A model generated the notes under the pieces. It searched no databases and had not been told where the DNA came from. It was given only the letters and a program-made list of their open reading frames with translations. A DNA stretch of 64,000 bases from Rhizobium sp. ACO-34A (GTDB lineage: Bacteria > Pseudomonadota > Alphaproteobacteria > Rhizobiales > Rhizobiaceae). Position numbers and translations under genes: made by a program. The stretch is from contig CP021371.1 of the NCBI GenBank assembly GCA_002600635.1, forward strand, positions 4,127,501-4,191,500, in the 5' to 3' direction. Below, one piece after another: positions 1 through 8,628 of the stretch; the first letter of the stretch is position 1; every line of letters begins with the position of its first letter.

Positions 1-768
1 TACTGGTTCGAACAGACCAAGGACATCTGCCCGAACCACGTTCTCGACTATCCGGATCCAAATGTCGTGATCGGCAAGCGGCTGGACATTCTCCCGGTCG
101 AGATGGTGGTACGCGGCTATCTCGCCGGCACGACGGGTACATCCATCCTGACGCTCTACAAGAAAGGTCAGCGGACGATGTATGGCGTTACGCTGCCGGA
201 TGGCATGCGTGACAACCAGGCCCTGCCCCAGGCGATCATCACGCCGACAAGCAAGGCCTTCGATGGCGGACACGACGAGCCGTTGACGCCGGAGCAGATC
301 GTCTCCGAAGGCCTGCTGACCCAGAGCCAATGGGACACCGTATCCGCTTATGCACTTGCGCTCTTTGCCCGCGGCCAGAAGCTCGCCGCCGAACGCGGCC
401 TTATCCTCGTCGATACCAAGTATGAATTCGGCACCGATGCGGAAGGCAATATTCTGCTTGCGGACGAGATCCACACTCCCGACAGCAGCCGTTACTGGAT
501 CGCCGACAGCTATCAGGCAAGCTTCGAGGCTGGAAAGCGGCCGAAGAGCTTCGACAAGGATTTCGTACGCGCCTGGGTCGCCGAACGCTGCGATCCCTAT
601 AAGGACGACATTCCTGAGATCCCGCGAGAACTGGTCGAACAGACATCCGAGGTTTACATTAAGGCCTATGAGGCGATCACCGGCGAGACATTCGTGCCGG
701 ATGACCGCGGAGAAACGCCGCGCGATCGTATAAAAGAGAACCTGGCGACCTATTTCCCCCGGAGGTGA
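1..768 (+). CDS. purC: SAICAR synthetase PurC, 5' end cut by window
   Basis: Phosphoribosylaminoimidazole-succinocarboxamide synthase, which joins CAIR and aspartate with ATP in cytosolic purine synthesis. The reading frame is open from base 1, so the true start lies upstream; 255 residues are visible, and I estimate about 60 N-terminal residues are missing from a family of roughly 310. Family signatures are [14 protein letters not shown] near the visible start and, further on, KYEFGTD and [14 protein letters not shown], the nucleotide- and substrate-binding segments. This is the longer type of PurC rather than the short 240-residue form. The stop lies inside a GGAGG sequence that also serves as ribosome binding site for the TetR gene 7 bases downstream, so the two are probably co-transcribed although functionally unrelated. 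Confidence 0.95.
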   Translation, partial: YWFEQTKDICPNHVLDYPDPNVVIGKRLDILPVEMVVRGYLAGTTGTSILTLYKKGQRTMYGVTLPDGMRDNQALPQAIITPTSKAFDGGHDEPLTPEQIVSEGLLTQSQWDTVSAYALALFARGQKLAAERGLILVDTKYEFGTDAEGNILLADEIHTPDSSRYWIADSYQASFEAGKRPKSFDKDFVRAWVAERCDPYKDDIPEIPRELVEQTSEVYIKAYEAITGETFVPDDRGETPRDRIKENLATYFPRR

Positions 769-775
769 CGTTACC

Positions 776-1447
776 GTGGCAGACGCACGCAAGGCCTCTC
801 GCACAACGACAGCTTCCCCCTCGGGCGTAACCGCAGAGCGGCAACCTCGTCGTGTGCGCCGGCCTGCGGGCGAGACCCGGGAGGACATCCTCAACAAGGC
901 GGAGGAACTCTTCCGCACCCGAGGCTATGCCAATGCGGCCATTGCCGATATCGCTCACGCGCTCGGCATGTCTCCCGCCAACGTATTCAAGCATTTTCAT
1001 TCCAAGGCGAGTTTGGTGGATGCGATTGCCGCCCGCCATATGGAGATCAAGTTTTCCGGCCTCGCCTCGATCGATAGCAGCCGCCCCGCGCGTGAACGGC
1101 TACTGGACCTCGCCCGTCACCTGATGGCAAGCCACAGACGCGACCTCGAGGAAAACCCTTATCTCTTCGAAATGATCCTGCTGACGGCCAAGGACGAGCT
1201 TCAATGCGGGCACCGCTACCGCGATATCGTGCGTAGCGCGCTTGAAGCGATCATCCTCGATGGCACCCGCAACGGCGAATTCGCCCCTCAGGACAGCCGT
1301 CGCGCCGCAGACGCTGCATTCTATGCCCTTGCCTGCGTCCTACATCCTGTCATGATCGCCAACGAGAAGCCCGACATATTGGCAACACGTTGCGAGGAAG
1401 TTGTTCTTCTCATCAATGCTGCACTGCAAACCACCCTTGATAAGTGA
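776..1447 (+). CDS. TetR/AcrR-family repressor of the adjacent RND pump
   Basis: A 223-residue TetR-family DNA-binding protein. After a basic, disordered N-terminal tail of about 35 residues comes the helix-turn-helix domain (about residues 38-85), with the typical ILNKAEELFRTRGY and IADIAHALGMSPANVFKHF segments; the rest is the variable ligand-binding domain. The GTG start is chosen because GGAGG lies 10 bases upstream, overlapping the purC stop. It precedes, on the same strand, a membrane fusion protein, RND transporter and outer-membrane factor, with three inverted repeats in the 137-base gap. Local repression of the pump, as with AmeR and AcrR, is the obvious inference. The inducing ligand cannot be read from sequence. 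Confidence 0.88.
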   Translation: MADARKASRTTTASPSGVTAERQPRRVRRPAGETREDILNKAEELFRTRGYANAAIADIAHALGMSPANVFKHFHSKASLVDAIAARHMEIKFSGLASIDSSRPARERLLDLARHLMASHRRDLEENPYLFEMILLTAKDELQCGHRYRDIVRSALEAIILDGTRNGEFAPQDSRRAADAAFYALACVLHPVMIANEKPDILATRCEEVVLLINAALQTTLDK

Positions 1448-1514
1448 CGAATTTTAACATACGTCACTTCGCAAGACTGCCAGTAACGGCCGGTCCTGTG
1501 ACTATCTCGTCACA
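1442..1514. promoter_or_regulatory. Pair of GTGAC/GTCAC inverted repeats, candidate TetR operators
   Basis: Two dyads with the same core. The first is AAGTGACG (1442-1449), 12 bases, then CGTCACTT (1462-1469): perfect 8-base arms overlapping the tetR stop codon. The second is TGTGAC (1497-1502), 6 bases, then GTCACA (1509-1514). Their centres are exactly 50 bases apart, about five helical turns. They lie between the TetR gene and the efflux operon, where a local operator would be expected. Binding is inferred, not shown. Confidence 0.5.
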
Positions 1515-1531
1515 CGCTGCGCCAATGGCAA

Positions 1532-1551
1532 AAATTAACGAGAGTTAATTT
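1532..1551. promoter_or_regulatory. AT-rich inverted repeat near the efflux operon promoter
   Basis: AAATTAAC (1532-1539), GAGA, GTTAATTT (1544-1551): a perfect 8-base inverted repeat with a 4-base centre. It is 66 bases before the efflux start and just upstream of a possible -10 (TATAGC, 1571-1576), so a bound protein would cover the -35 region. It is a second type of candidate operator, distinct from the GTGAC pair. Confidence 0.45.
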
Positions 1552-1617
1552 AACCGTTGCGCCGGAGTGCTATAGCGATGCGTCATGGACAGCCTCAATA
1601 TTGACGTGGAAAAACCC

Positions 1618-2835
1618 ATGAAGCGACGCATTCACCTGACTTCGGCAATCATATTGCTCTCCGCCGTCATCGCCGGTTGCAGTGATTCCGGCTCATCGGA
1701 CAAGAATGCGGCCGCAGCGGGCGCGGGTGCCGAGCGCCCGCCGTCGCCGGTCAGCGTCGTAGTCATGAAGAAGGCCGAGCATCCGCTGACCAGCCTTCTG
1801 CCAGGCCGCGCTGACGCCTTCCAGACAGCGGACATCCGCCCGCGCGTCAGTGGCGTCATCAAGCAGATCGCCTTCAAGGAAGGCAGCGAAGTCAGCGAGG
1901 GTGACCTTCTCTACAAGATCGAGGACGACACCTACCGCGCGGAAGTGGCCCAGGCAGAGGCAAGCCTTGCCAAGGCCGAAGCAAGCGTGCCGACGGCGCA
2001 GTCGAACCTTGCCCGCTATGAGCGACTGGTCAACAGCGGCGCGACTCAGATCGAATATGAAAACGCCAAGGTAACTCTGCTGCAGGCGCAGGCAGATGTG
2101 GCCCAGGCCAAGGCTGCCTTGAACGCAGCGGAAATCAATCTTGCGCTGACCGACATCAAGGCGCCCTTCGAAGGCGTCACCAGCGCTTCGGCCTTCTCCA
2201 TCGGCAACGTCGTTACCGCCAACCAGACGGACAAGCTGACCACACTGCGCCGGCTCGACCCGATTTACATCGACCTGACGGAATCCAGCGCAAATCTTCT
2301 GCGTCTGCGTGAAGCGATCTCTGCCGGTCGGATAAACCAGGAAGGTGGCCAGATCGCCGATATCCGGCTGACCATGGAAGACGGCACCCAGTATCCGATC
2401 ATCGGCAAGCTCGACATGTCTGAAATGGCCGTCAGCGAGACGACCGGCACCTTCTCGATCCGTGCCGTCTTCGAAAACCCTGATAACCTGATTTTGCCCG
2501 GCATGTATGTGCGCGCAAGCGTCACCGTCGGCAAGGAGAACGGCTACCTCATTCCCCAGCGTGCAGCGACCCGCAATGCACGCGGCGAACTCACCGCCAA
2601 ATTCGTCAACGCCCAGAACGTCGTCGAGACCCGCGTGTTCGAGCAGAGCAGCGTTTCCGGCAACAACTGGCTAGTGGCTGACAAGATTGCCGATGGCGAC
2701 AAGCTGATCGTGGATGGCTTCCAGTGGATTGGCGACGGCGCGACCGTAGCGCCGGTGGAGGCCACCGTGGATGAAAACGGCTTCGTTGTCGAAGCACCCA
2801 AGGCGCCTGAAGCAGCCCCGGCTGCAAAGCCGTGA
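1618..2835 (+). CDS. RND efflux periplasmic adaptor (membrane fusion) lipoprotein
   Basis: The periplasmic adaptor of a tripartite drug efflux pump (AcrA/MexA family), linking the inner-membrane RND pump to the outer-membrane channel. The start at 1618 gives a short lipoprotein signal peptide (MKRRIHLTS...) with lipobox VIAGC and acylated Cys21. An in-frame ATG at 1585 would add 11 residues ahead of the signal and has no clear ribosome binding site. After a low-complexity Ala/Gly linker come the lipoyl halves (RPRVSGVIKQIAFKEGSEV near the start, ALTDIKAPFEGV after the hairpin) flanking an Ala/Gln-rich alpha-hairpin, then beta-barrel and membrane-proximal domains. The C-terminus is Pro/Ala-rich. 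The RND gene follows after 44 bases. Confidence 0.93.
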   Translation: MKRRIHLTSAIILLSAVIAGCSDSGSSDKNAAAAGAGAERPPSPVSVVVMKKAEHPLTSLLPGRADAFQTADIRPRVSGVIKQIAFKEGSEVSEGDLLYKIEDDTYRAEVAQAEASLAKAEASVPTAQSNLARYERLVNSGATQIEYENAKVTLLQAQADVAQAKAALNAAEINLALTDIKAPFEGVTSASAFSIGNVVTANQTDKLTTLRRLDPIYIDLTESSANLLRLREAISAGRINQEGGQIADIRLTMEDGTQYPIIGKLDMSEMAVSETTGTFSIRAVFENPDNLILPGMYVRASVTVGKENGYLIPQRAATRNARGELTAKFVNAQNVVETRVFEQSSVSGNNWLVADKIADGDKLIVDGFQWIGDGATVAPVEATVDENGFVVEAPKAPEAAPAAKP

Positions 2836-2879
2836 TCGCGCGGCTTCACCGGCAGCAACCAGGCGCAAAGGGGTAACCA

Positions 2880-5800
2880 ATGGCCAAGTTCTTTATCCAC
2901 CGCCCGATCTTTGCCTGGGTGATCGCGATCGTGATCATGCTGGGCGGCGCTCTGGCGATCTCGACCCTCTCCATTTCACAGTATCCGGAAATTGCGCCGA
3001 CCACCGTGCGCATCTCCGCGACGTATACCGGCGCGAGCGCCGAGACGGTCGAGAAGTCGGTGACCACGATCATCGAGGATGGCATGACCGGCCTCGACGA
3101 CCTCACCTACATGACGTCGTCCTCCAGCACAGGCCGGGCAACCGTCACGCTGACCTTCGGCAACAGCATCGAGCCGGATATCGCCCAGGTGCAGGTGCAG
3201 AACAAGCTGCAGCTCGTCCAGTCGCAGCTCCCTGACGTCGTGCAGACCGCCGGCATCGAGGTAACCCGGTCGACCTCGAGTATTCTTCTCGTCGGCGCGC
3301 TGGTTTCGACGGACGCCGAGCGCAAGCCGGTGGAGCTCGGGGATATCTTCTCGACCCAGATCGAAGACCAGATCAAGCGCCTCGAAGGCGTCGGCAGCAT
3401 TCAGGTTTTCGGTACGGGCTACGCCATGCGCGTCTGGCTCGATCCCTTCAAGCTGAACAAGTTCCAGCTCACTCCGACCGATGTCACCACCGCCATCGAA
3501 GCCCAGAACACCCAGGTTTCCGTAGGTTCCCTCGGCGCACAGCCGGTGGCTCAGGGCCAGCAGCTCAACGTGACCGTCACGGCGCAGAGCCAGCTCCAGA
3601 CCGTTTCCGACTTCGAATCGATCATCCTGAAGGTCGAGACCGATGGCGCGACCGTTCGCCTGAGCGACGTGGCACGCATCGAGATCGGCCAGGAAAGCTA
3701 TTCGACCAACACCCGGTCGAACCGCAATCCGGCGACCGGCTTTGCCGTCAACCTCGCAACCGGCGCAAACGCTCTCGACACCGCTGCTCGTGTGAAGGCA
3801 GCGCTGGACACCGTGGCGCCGTCGCTGCCGGAAAACGTGGTCATCACCTACCCCTATGACACGACCCCCTTCGTTCAGCTCTCCATCGAGAAGGTGGTTC
3901 ACACGCTGATCGAAGCGATCGTGCTCGTCTTCTTCGTGCTCCTGATCTTCCTGCAGAACCTGCGCGCGACCTTCATTCCGATGATCGCTGTGCCGGTCGT
4001 TCTGCTCGGCACCTTCGGCATCCTTGCGATAACGGGATACTCGATCAACACGCTCACCATGTTCGCCATGGTGCTGGCGATCGGCCTGCTCGTCGACGAC
4101 GCCATCGTGGTCGTGGAAAACGTCGAACGCATCATGTCCGAGGAGCACCTGTCGCCGCTCGATGCGACGGAAAAATCGATGGGCGAAATCACCGGCGCCA
4201 TCATCGGCATCGCGCTGGTGCTCACCGCCGTGTTCATTCCGATGGCCTTCTTCGGCGGCTCCACCGGCATCATCTACCGCCAGTTCTCCATCACCATCGT
4301 CTCGGCGATGCTGTTGTCGGCCGTCGTCGCCATCGTTCTGACGCCGGCTCTCTGCGCCACCATGCTGAAGCCGGTTGACCACTCCAAGCCGAAGCGTGGC
4401 CCGGCAGCCTGGTTCAACCGGAACTTCGACCGCACGACCAACGGCTATGTCTCGACGATCGGCTACCTGCTGAAGCGCCCGATGCGTGTCATGCTGATGT
4501 TCGTGATCGTCATCGGCGGCTGCGCCTGGATCTTCACCCGCCTGCCCAGTTCCTTCCTTCCGCAGGAAGACCAGGGCGTGCTCATGACGATCGTCCAGCT
4601 TCCGAACGGCGCGACCGAAGCCCGTACGCAGGAAGTCATCAAGAAGATCGAAGACTACTACCTCGACAAGGAAAAGGACGCGGTCAAGGACGTCTTTGCC
4701 GTCTCCGGCTTCAGCTTCGTCGGCCAGGGCCAGAACTACGCCATGGTTTTCGCCAAGCTGAAGGACTTCGATGAACGCAAGAGCCCCGATCTGGCCGCAT
4801 CCGCCATCGTGCGGCGCGCCATGGGCTACTTCCTCACCATCCGGGATGCGCAGGTATTCCCGCTGCAGCCGCCGGCCATTCCCGGTCTCGGCAATTCCAG
4901 CGGCTTCTCGATGTACATCGTGGACAGCGGCAAGACCGGAACCGACGCGCTGACCGAGGCATCCAAGAAGCTTATCGGTCTCGGAGGCTCCAACGCCAAG
5001 ATCAGCTCGCTGCGCTCCAACAGCCCGGATGCGGAAAGTCAGCTGAAGATCCTGCTCGATCAGGAAAAGATGGGCGCCATGGGTCTCGACCTCGCCTCCG
5101 TCAATTCGATGCTGTCGACGATCTTCGCCGGTCGTGATGTCAACGACTTCACGCTGAACAGCGAGCTTAAGCCGGTCTATGTGCAGGGTGACGCACCCTA
5201 TCGCATGCAACCCGACGACCTGACCCACTGGTACGCCCGCAACACCACCGGCGAAATGGTTCCATTCTCCGCCTTCAGCCAGGTCGAATGGGTTGGCGGC
5301 GCACCGACACTGGCCCGCTTCAACGGCACCAGCGCCATCTCGCTGGAAGGTGCGGGCGGTGCGGGCGTCAGCTCCGGCGATGCCATGGACGAAATGGAAC
5401 AGCTGACGGCAAGCCTTGGCGGTGGTTACACCGTTGCCTGGCAGGGGATTTCCTATCAGGAGCGTCTGTCCGGCTCTCAGGCCCCGGCGCTGTATGCACT
5501 GTCTGTCCTGATCGTCTTCCTCTGCCTTGCGGCACTTTATGAAAGCTGGTCCATCCCGTTCTCGGTCATTATGGCCGTGCCGGTCGGCGTGCTCGGCGCT
5601 CTTGCCGCCGCCTACTACTTCGGTCAGGCAAACGACGTCTACTTCAAGGTGGGCCTGCTGACGACCATCGGTCTCGCCGCGAAGAACGCCATCCTGATCG
5701 TGGAATTCGCCAAGGATCGAATGGCGGGCGGAACCAGCCTGATCGATGCGACATTGGAGGCCGCACGTCTGCGCCTCCGTCCCATCATCATGACGTCGCT

Positions 5801-5993
5801 GGCCTTCATCCTCGGCGTCGTACCGCTTGCCATCGCCACCGGCGCTGGCTCTGCTGCCCAGAACTCGATCGGTATCGGCGTTCTCGGCGGCATGCTGGCA
5901 GCCACGGCACTCGGTATCTTCTTCGTGCCGTCGTTCTTCGTGGTTGTCCGAAAAGTCACAACCCGTGCAAAACCGAAAGAAGCGCTGTCATGA
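2880..5993 (+). CDS. RND multidrug efflux transporter, HAE-1 family
   Basis: A 1037-residue inner-membrane proton/drug antiporter of the AcrB/MexB family, of normal length. It begins with the conserved FFIHRPIFAWVIAI segment, has two large periplasmic loops and twelve predicted membrane segments. TM4 carries the proton-relay aspartate pair (GLLVDDAIVVVEN) and TM10 the partner lysine (GLAAKNAILIVEF). A ribosome binding site (AAAGGGG) stands 6 bases before the ATG. With its adaptor upstream and an outer-membrane factor downstream it forms a complete pump. Gene order and the flanking TetR gene resemble AmeABC/AmeR of Agrobacterium, but I cannot confirm orthology from sequence alone, so no symbol is given. 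Confidence 0.95.
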   Translation: MAKFFIHRPIFAWVIAIVIMLGGALAISTLSISQYPEIAPTTVRISATYTGASAETVEKSVTTIIEDGMTGLDDLTYMTSSSSTGRATVTLTFGNSIEPDIAQVQVQNKLQLVQSQLPDVVQTAGIEVTRSTSSILLVGALVSTDAERKPVELGDIFSTQIEDQIKRLEGVGSIQVFGTGYAMRVWLDPFKLNKFQLTPTDVTTAIEAQNTQVSVGSLGAQPVAQGQQLNVTVTAQSQLQTVSDFESIILKVETDGATVRLSDVARIEIGQESYSTNTRSNRNPATGFAVNLATGANALDTAARVKAALDTVAPSLPENVVITYPYDTTPFVQLSIEKVVHTLIEAIVLVFFVLLIFLQNLRATFIPMIAVPVVLLGTFGILAITGYSINTLTMFAMVLAIGLLVDDAIVVVENVERIMSEEHLSPLDATEKSMGEITGAIIGIALVLTAVFIPMAFFGGSTGIIYRQFSITIVSAMLLSAVVAIVLTPALCATMLKPVDHSKPKRGPAAWFNRNFDRTTNGYVSTIGYLLKRPMRVMLMFVIVIGGCAWIFTRLPSSFLPQEDQGVLMTIVQLPNGATEARTQEVIKKIEDYYLDKEKDAVKDVFAVSGFSFVGQGQNYAMVFAKLKDFDERKSPDLAASAIVRRAMGYFLTIRDAQVFPLQPPAIPGLGNSSGFSMYIVDSGKTGTDALTEASKKLIGLGGSNAKISSLRSNSPDAESQLKILLDQEKMGAMGLDLASVNSMLSTIFAGRDVNDFTLNSELKPVYVQGDAPYRMQPDDLTHWYARNTTGEMVPFSAFSQVEWVGGAPTLARFNGTSAISLEGAGGAGVSSGDAMDEMEQLTASLGGGYTVAWQGISYQERLSGSQAPALYALSVLIVFLCLAALYESWSIPFSVIMAVPVGVLGALAAAYYFGQANDVYFKVGLLTTIGLAAKNAILIVEFAKDRMAGGTSLIDATLEAARLRLRPIIMTSLAFILGVVPLAIATGAGSAAQNSIGIGVLGGMLAATALGIFFVPSFFVVVRKVTTRAKPKEALS

Positions 5994-6123
5994 GGATATG
6001 GATATCGTTACGTTAAGCAGATATTTACCATAATTGATTCCTCATGAAACGATAGGCGCAGCGGCAGAGAGACATGACGACGCGCCTGCCGCGCGACGCA
6101 ACCGAGCAAAAAACTAGGATAGT

Positions 6124-7533
6124 ATGATGGTATCCATACGCGTAGCCGCCCCCCTTGCATTGCTTCTGCTCTCGGGTTGCGTAACTGGCCCGGATCACAA
6201 GGCTCCGGAAATGCCCCTCCCCGAAAAATTCGGCGAAGGCGGCACCAAGAACACTGGCGATGTGGCCATGGCCCCCTGGTGGACGGCCTTTAACGACAAG
6301 CGGCTCAACGCTTATGTCGATGAAGGTTTGAACCAGAATCTTGACATTCTTCAGGCACTGGAGCGCATCACCGCCGCAGAAGCGAATGTGACTGTGGCCG
6401 GTGCGGGCGCCCTGCCCAGCCTCGACGGCAGCGCAAGCGAATCCGTCAGCGGCGCTGACGGCAGCTACAGCAAGCAGGACACACGCTCGACGACCAGCGG
6501 CGGCCTGAGCGTATCGTGGCTGCTTGACCTCTTCGGCCAGTACAAGCGCGCGAAGGAAGGTGCAGAGGCATCGCTCGACGGCGCCTATGCAAGCGCCGAC
6601 GTCGCCAAGCTCTCCTACCTGTCGGATCTGACGACCTCGTACATCAACGCCCGGTACTACCAGGAGCGTATCGCCATCGCCAAGAAGAACCTGGCATCGC
6701 GTCGCGAAACCCTGGAACTTACCAAGCTGCAGCTCGAAGCCGGTGCGGCTTCGCGCCTCGACGTGGTGCAGTCCGAAGGTCTGGTCAACTCCACGTTGGC
6801 TGACCTGCCCGGTCTGGAAACCAACTTCCGCCAATCGGCTCACCATATCGCAACGCTGCTCGGCAAGCCCGCCTCCGCGCTGGTGTCCGAACTGCAGAAG
6901 GGCGCTCCCCAGCCGGTCGCACGCCGCAGCGTCAATGCAGGCGTACCGGCTGACCTGATCCGCAACCGTCCCGACATCCGCAAGGCCGAACGGACACTGG
7001 CTTCTGCCGTCGCCGAAATCGGTGTTGCCGAGGCTCAGCTCTACCCGACGATTACGCTGGGCGGCTCGATCACGCCGTCCTACATCTCGACCAAGCCGCT
7101 GAAGGGCTCCCTCACCTCCTGGTCGTTCGGCCCGAGCTTGTCGCTGCCGATCCTCGATGGTGGCCGTCTGAAGGCCAATGTCGATATCGCGGAATCCTCG
7201 GCTCGCGAAGCCTATCTCGCCTGGAAGTCCACCGTGCTGGGCGCCGTCGAGGAAGTCGAGAACGCACTGGCAGCCGTCAACCGCGACAGCCAGACCGTCG
7301 CGGCACTCACCGCAACCGTTCGCTCCTACGAAGAAGCGTTGCAGCTTTCGACCGCCAGCTACCGCGACGGCGCATCCTCGCTGCTCGACGTTCTGGACGC
7401 CCAGCGCTCGGTATCGACCGCTCAGGCAAGCCTTGCACAGGCCGTCCAGCAGATGGCAGCCGACTACGTCTCGCTGAACGTCGCCATCGGCGGCGGCTAT
7501 GCATTCGACAGCAAGAAGGCAAAGACCAACTAA
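6124..7533 (+). CDS. Outer-membrane efflux lipoprotein (OprM/NodT type)
   Basis: The outer-membrane channel of the pump, 469 residues, with two outer-membrane efflux repeats. The signal peptide ends in the lipobox LLSGC (Cys19), so it is probably lipid-anchored. Family features include WWTAFND early, the TSYINARYYQERIAIAKKNL helix and the late RNRPDIRKAERTLASAVAEIGVAEAQLYP region. ATG codons at 6124 and 6127 are both possible; AGGA at 6116-6119 is better spaced for 6127. The 130-base gap after the RND gene is longer than the rest of the operon and may hold a secondary promoter, but I see no clear one. A strong terminator follows. Confidence 0.93.
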   Translation: MMVSIRVAAPLALLLLSGCVTGPDHKAPEMPLPEKFGEGGTKNTGDVAMAPWWTAFNDKRLNAYVDEGLNQNLDILQALERITAAEANVTVAGAGALPSLDGSASESVSGADGSYSKQDTRSTTSGGLSVSWLLDLFGQYKRAKEGAEASLDGAYASADVAKLSYLSDLTTSYINARYYQERIAIAKKNLASRRETLELTKLQLEAGAASRLDVVQSEGLVNSTLADLPGLETNFRQSAHHIATLLGKPASALVSELQKGAPQPVARRSVNAGVPADLIRNRPDIRKAERTLASAVAEIGVAEAQLYPTITLGGSITPSYISTKPLKGSLTSWSFGPSLSLPILDGGRLKANVDIAESSAREAYLAWKSTVLGAVEEVENALAAVNRDSQTVAALTATVRSYEEALQLSTASYRDGASSLLDVLDAQRSVSTAQASLAQAVQQMAADYVSLNVAIGGGYAFDSKKAKTN

Positions 7534-7556
7534 GGTCAGCCTTCAGAAAAGCTTTG

Positions 7557-7588
7557 AACCCGGCATCTCCAAGAGTTGCCGGGTTTTT
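7557..7588 (+). terminator. Rho-independent terminator of the efflux operon
   Basis: AACCCGGCA (7557-7565) pairs perfectly with TGCCGGGTT (7577-7585), followed by more T residues. It stands 24 bases after the stop of the outer-membrane factor. Confidence 0.88.
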
Positions 7589-7639
7589 CATTTTCAGGAT
7601 GTCGATGATTTCCGAGGCCCGCAGTCTGCCGGGAAGCCA

Positions 7640-8473
7640 TCAGAAGGTGGCGGGCGTATTGATCCAGATAAGCACCGTCTCGCCATCGGACGTGTTGTGC
7701 CAGGAATGCGGCCGGCGGCTTTCGAAATAGAAGCTGTCGCCGGCATTGAGTTCGAAGAACCGGTCTCCGTCCAGAATGATCTCCAGACTGCCGGACAGCA
7801 CATGCATGAATTCCTCGCCCTCGTGCTGATAGGCACCTTCGCTCGATGCGCCGGGAGCAAGCTGGAAGCGATTGCATTCCATCTGATTGCGCCCTTCCGC
7901 CAGCACCTGGATCGTCACGCCGGCTGAGGTCGTTGGCCATGTCGGCCATTTTCCGTCGCGGATGAGGGATTCCCCTCCATCCCCCTGCTCCTGCCCGCTG
8001 AGATTGGCAACCGTCGTCCCGAGATAGCTCGCCACCGTATGCAGCGCCGTAAACGACAGACCGTATGAGGTGCGCTCGAAGGTCGAAAGCTGAGAAACCG
8101 AAACACCGGTCGCCTGCGCCACCGTCTCAAGCGTTTTCCCGGCATCCCGCCGAAGCCGCCGCACCTTCTGCCCGACGGCAATTTCGGAAGTTTCCGTATC
8201 GTCCTCATCGAGGATTTCAGCGACCTCGGCCTCCACCGCCGGAGGAGCCTCTTCGCGAAGGCTTTCGCGGATCGCAGCGGGGTTGAGGCCCTTCTCACTG
8301 CGGAGCCACGCAATCGTCTTCAAACGCTCGACAAGCGCGAGATCATAGAGCCGCTGACCCGAGGGCGTGCGGATCGGCTGGATGAGTTCCTGCGTTTCCC
8401 AAAGCCTAAGCGTCGAAGCGGAAACCCCCGCCATTCGGGCGGCTTCGGCAATCTTGAAATGGACGTCATCCAT
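7640..8473 (-). CDS. MerR-XRE-cupin three-domain transcriptional regulator
   Basis: A 277-residue regulator with two different DNA-binding domains and a sensor-like domain. Residues 5-70 are a MerR-type winged helix (FKIAEAARMAGVSASTLRLW...GQRLYD). Residues about 98-160 are an XRE-type helix-turn-helix (VGQKVRRLRRDAGKTLETVA). Residues about 195-275 are a small cupin barrel with HEGEEFMHVLSG and the PHSWHN metal/ligand motif. It is divergent from gabT-gabD, with 155 bases between the start codons, so it probably controls that operon and itself. XRE-cupin regulators next to amine and amino-acid catabolic genes are common; the added MerR domain is less so. The ligand is unknown; GABA, succinate semialdehyde or a related amine are guesses. 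Confidence 0.85.
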   Translation of the reverse strand: MDDVHFKIAEAARMAGVSASTLRLWETQELIQPIRTPSGQRLYDLALVERLKTIAWLRSEKGLNPAAIRESLREEAPPAVEAEVAEILDEDDTETSEIAVGQKVRRLRRDAGKTLETVAQATGVSVSQLSTFERTSYGLSFTALHTVASYLGTTVANLSGQEQGDGGESLIRDGKWPTWPTTSAGVTIQVLAEGRNQMECNRFQLAPGASSEGAYQHEGEEFMHVLSGSLEIILDGDRFFELNAGDSFYFESRRPHSWHNTSDGETVLIWINTPATF

Positions 8474-8533
8474 AGAGGCCGATCCCTGTCAGCACGTTGT
8501 CATTGCCATGCGTGATAAATGCGGCAAACCATA

Positions 8534-8569
8534 TTGCAAGTCTACAGAAAAAATGTAGGAAATATGCAA
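8534..8569. promoter_or_regulatory. Inverted and direct repeats between the cupin regulator and gabT
   Basis: In the shared 155-base control region, CTACA (8542-8546) and TGTAG (8554-8558) form a dyad with a 7-base A-rich centre. It is flanked by TTGCAA (8534-8539) and TGCAA (8565-8569). The nearly symmetric arrangement between divergent genes is a good candidate binding site for the MerR-XRE-cupin protein. gabT has a clear AAGGGA (8615-8620) before its ATG. Confidence 0.4.
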
Positions 8570-8628
8570 CCTCGCGATCGAAAATAAGCCGACGCCGAAG
8601 GTCAACTGCTACCAAAGGGAATCCGAGA

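Noticed and set aside
2976..5228. 750-codon open frame antisense to the RND transporter
   Set aside because: It mirrors the codon structure of the transporter gene; composition is Asp/His/Glu/Arg-rich without any domain.
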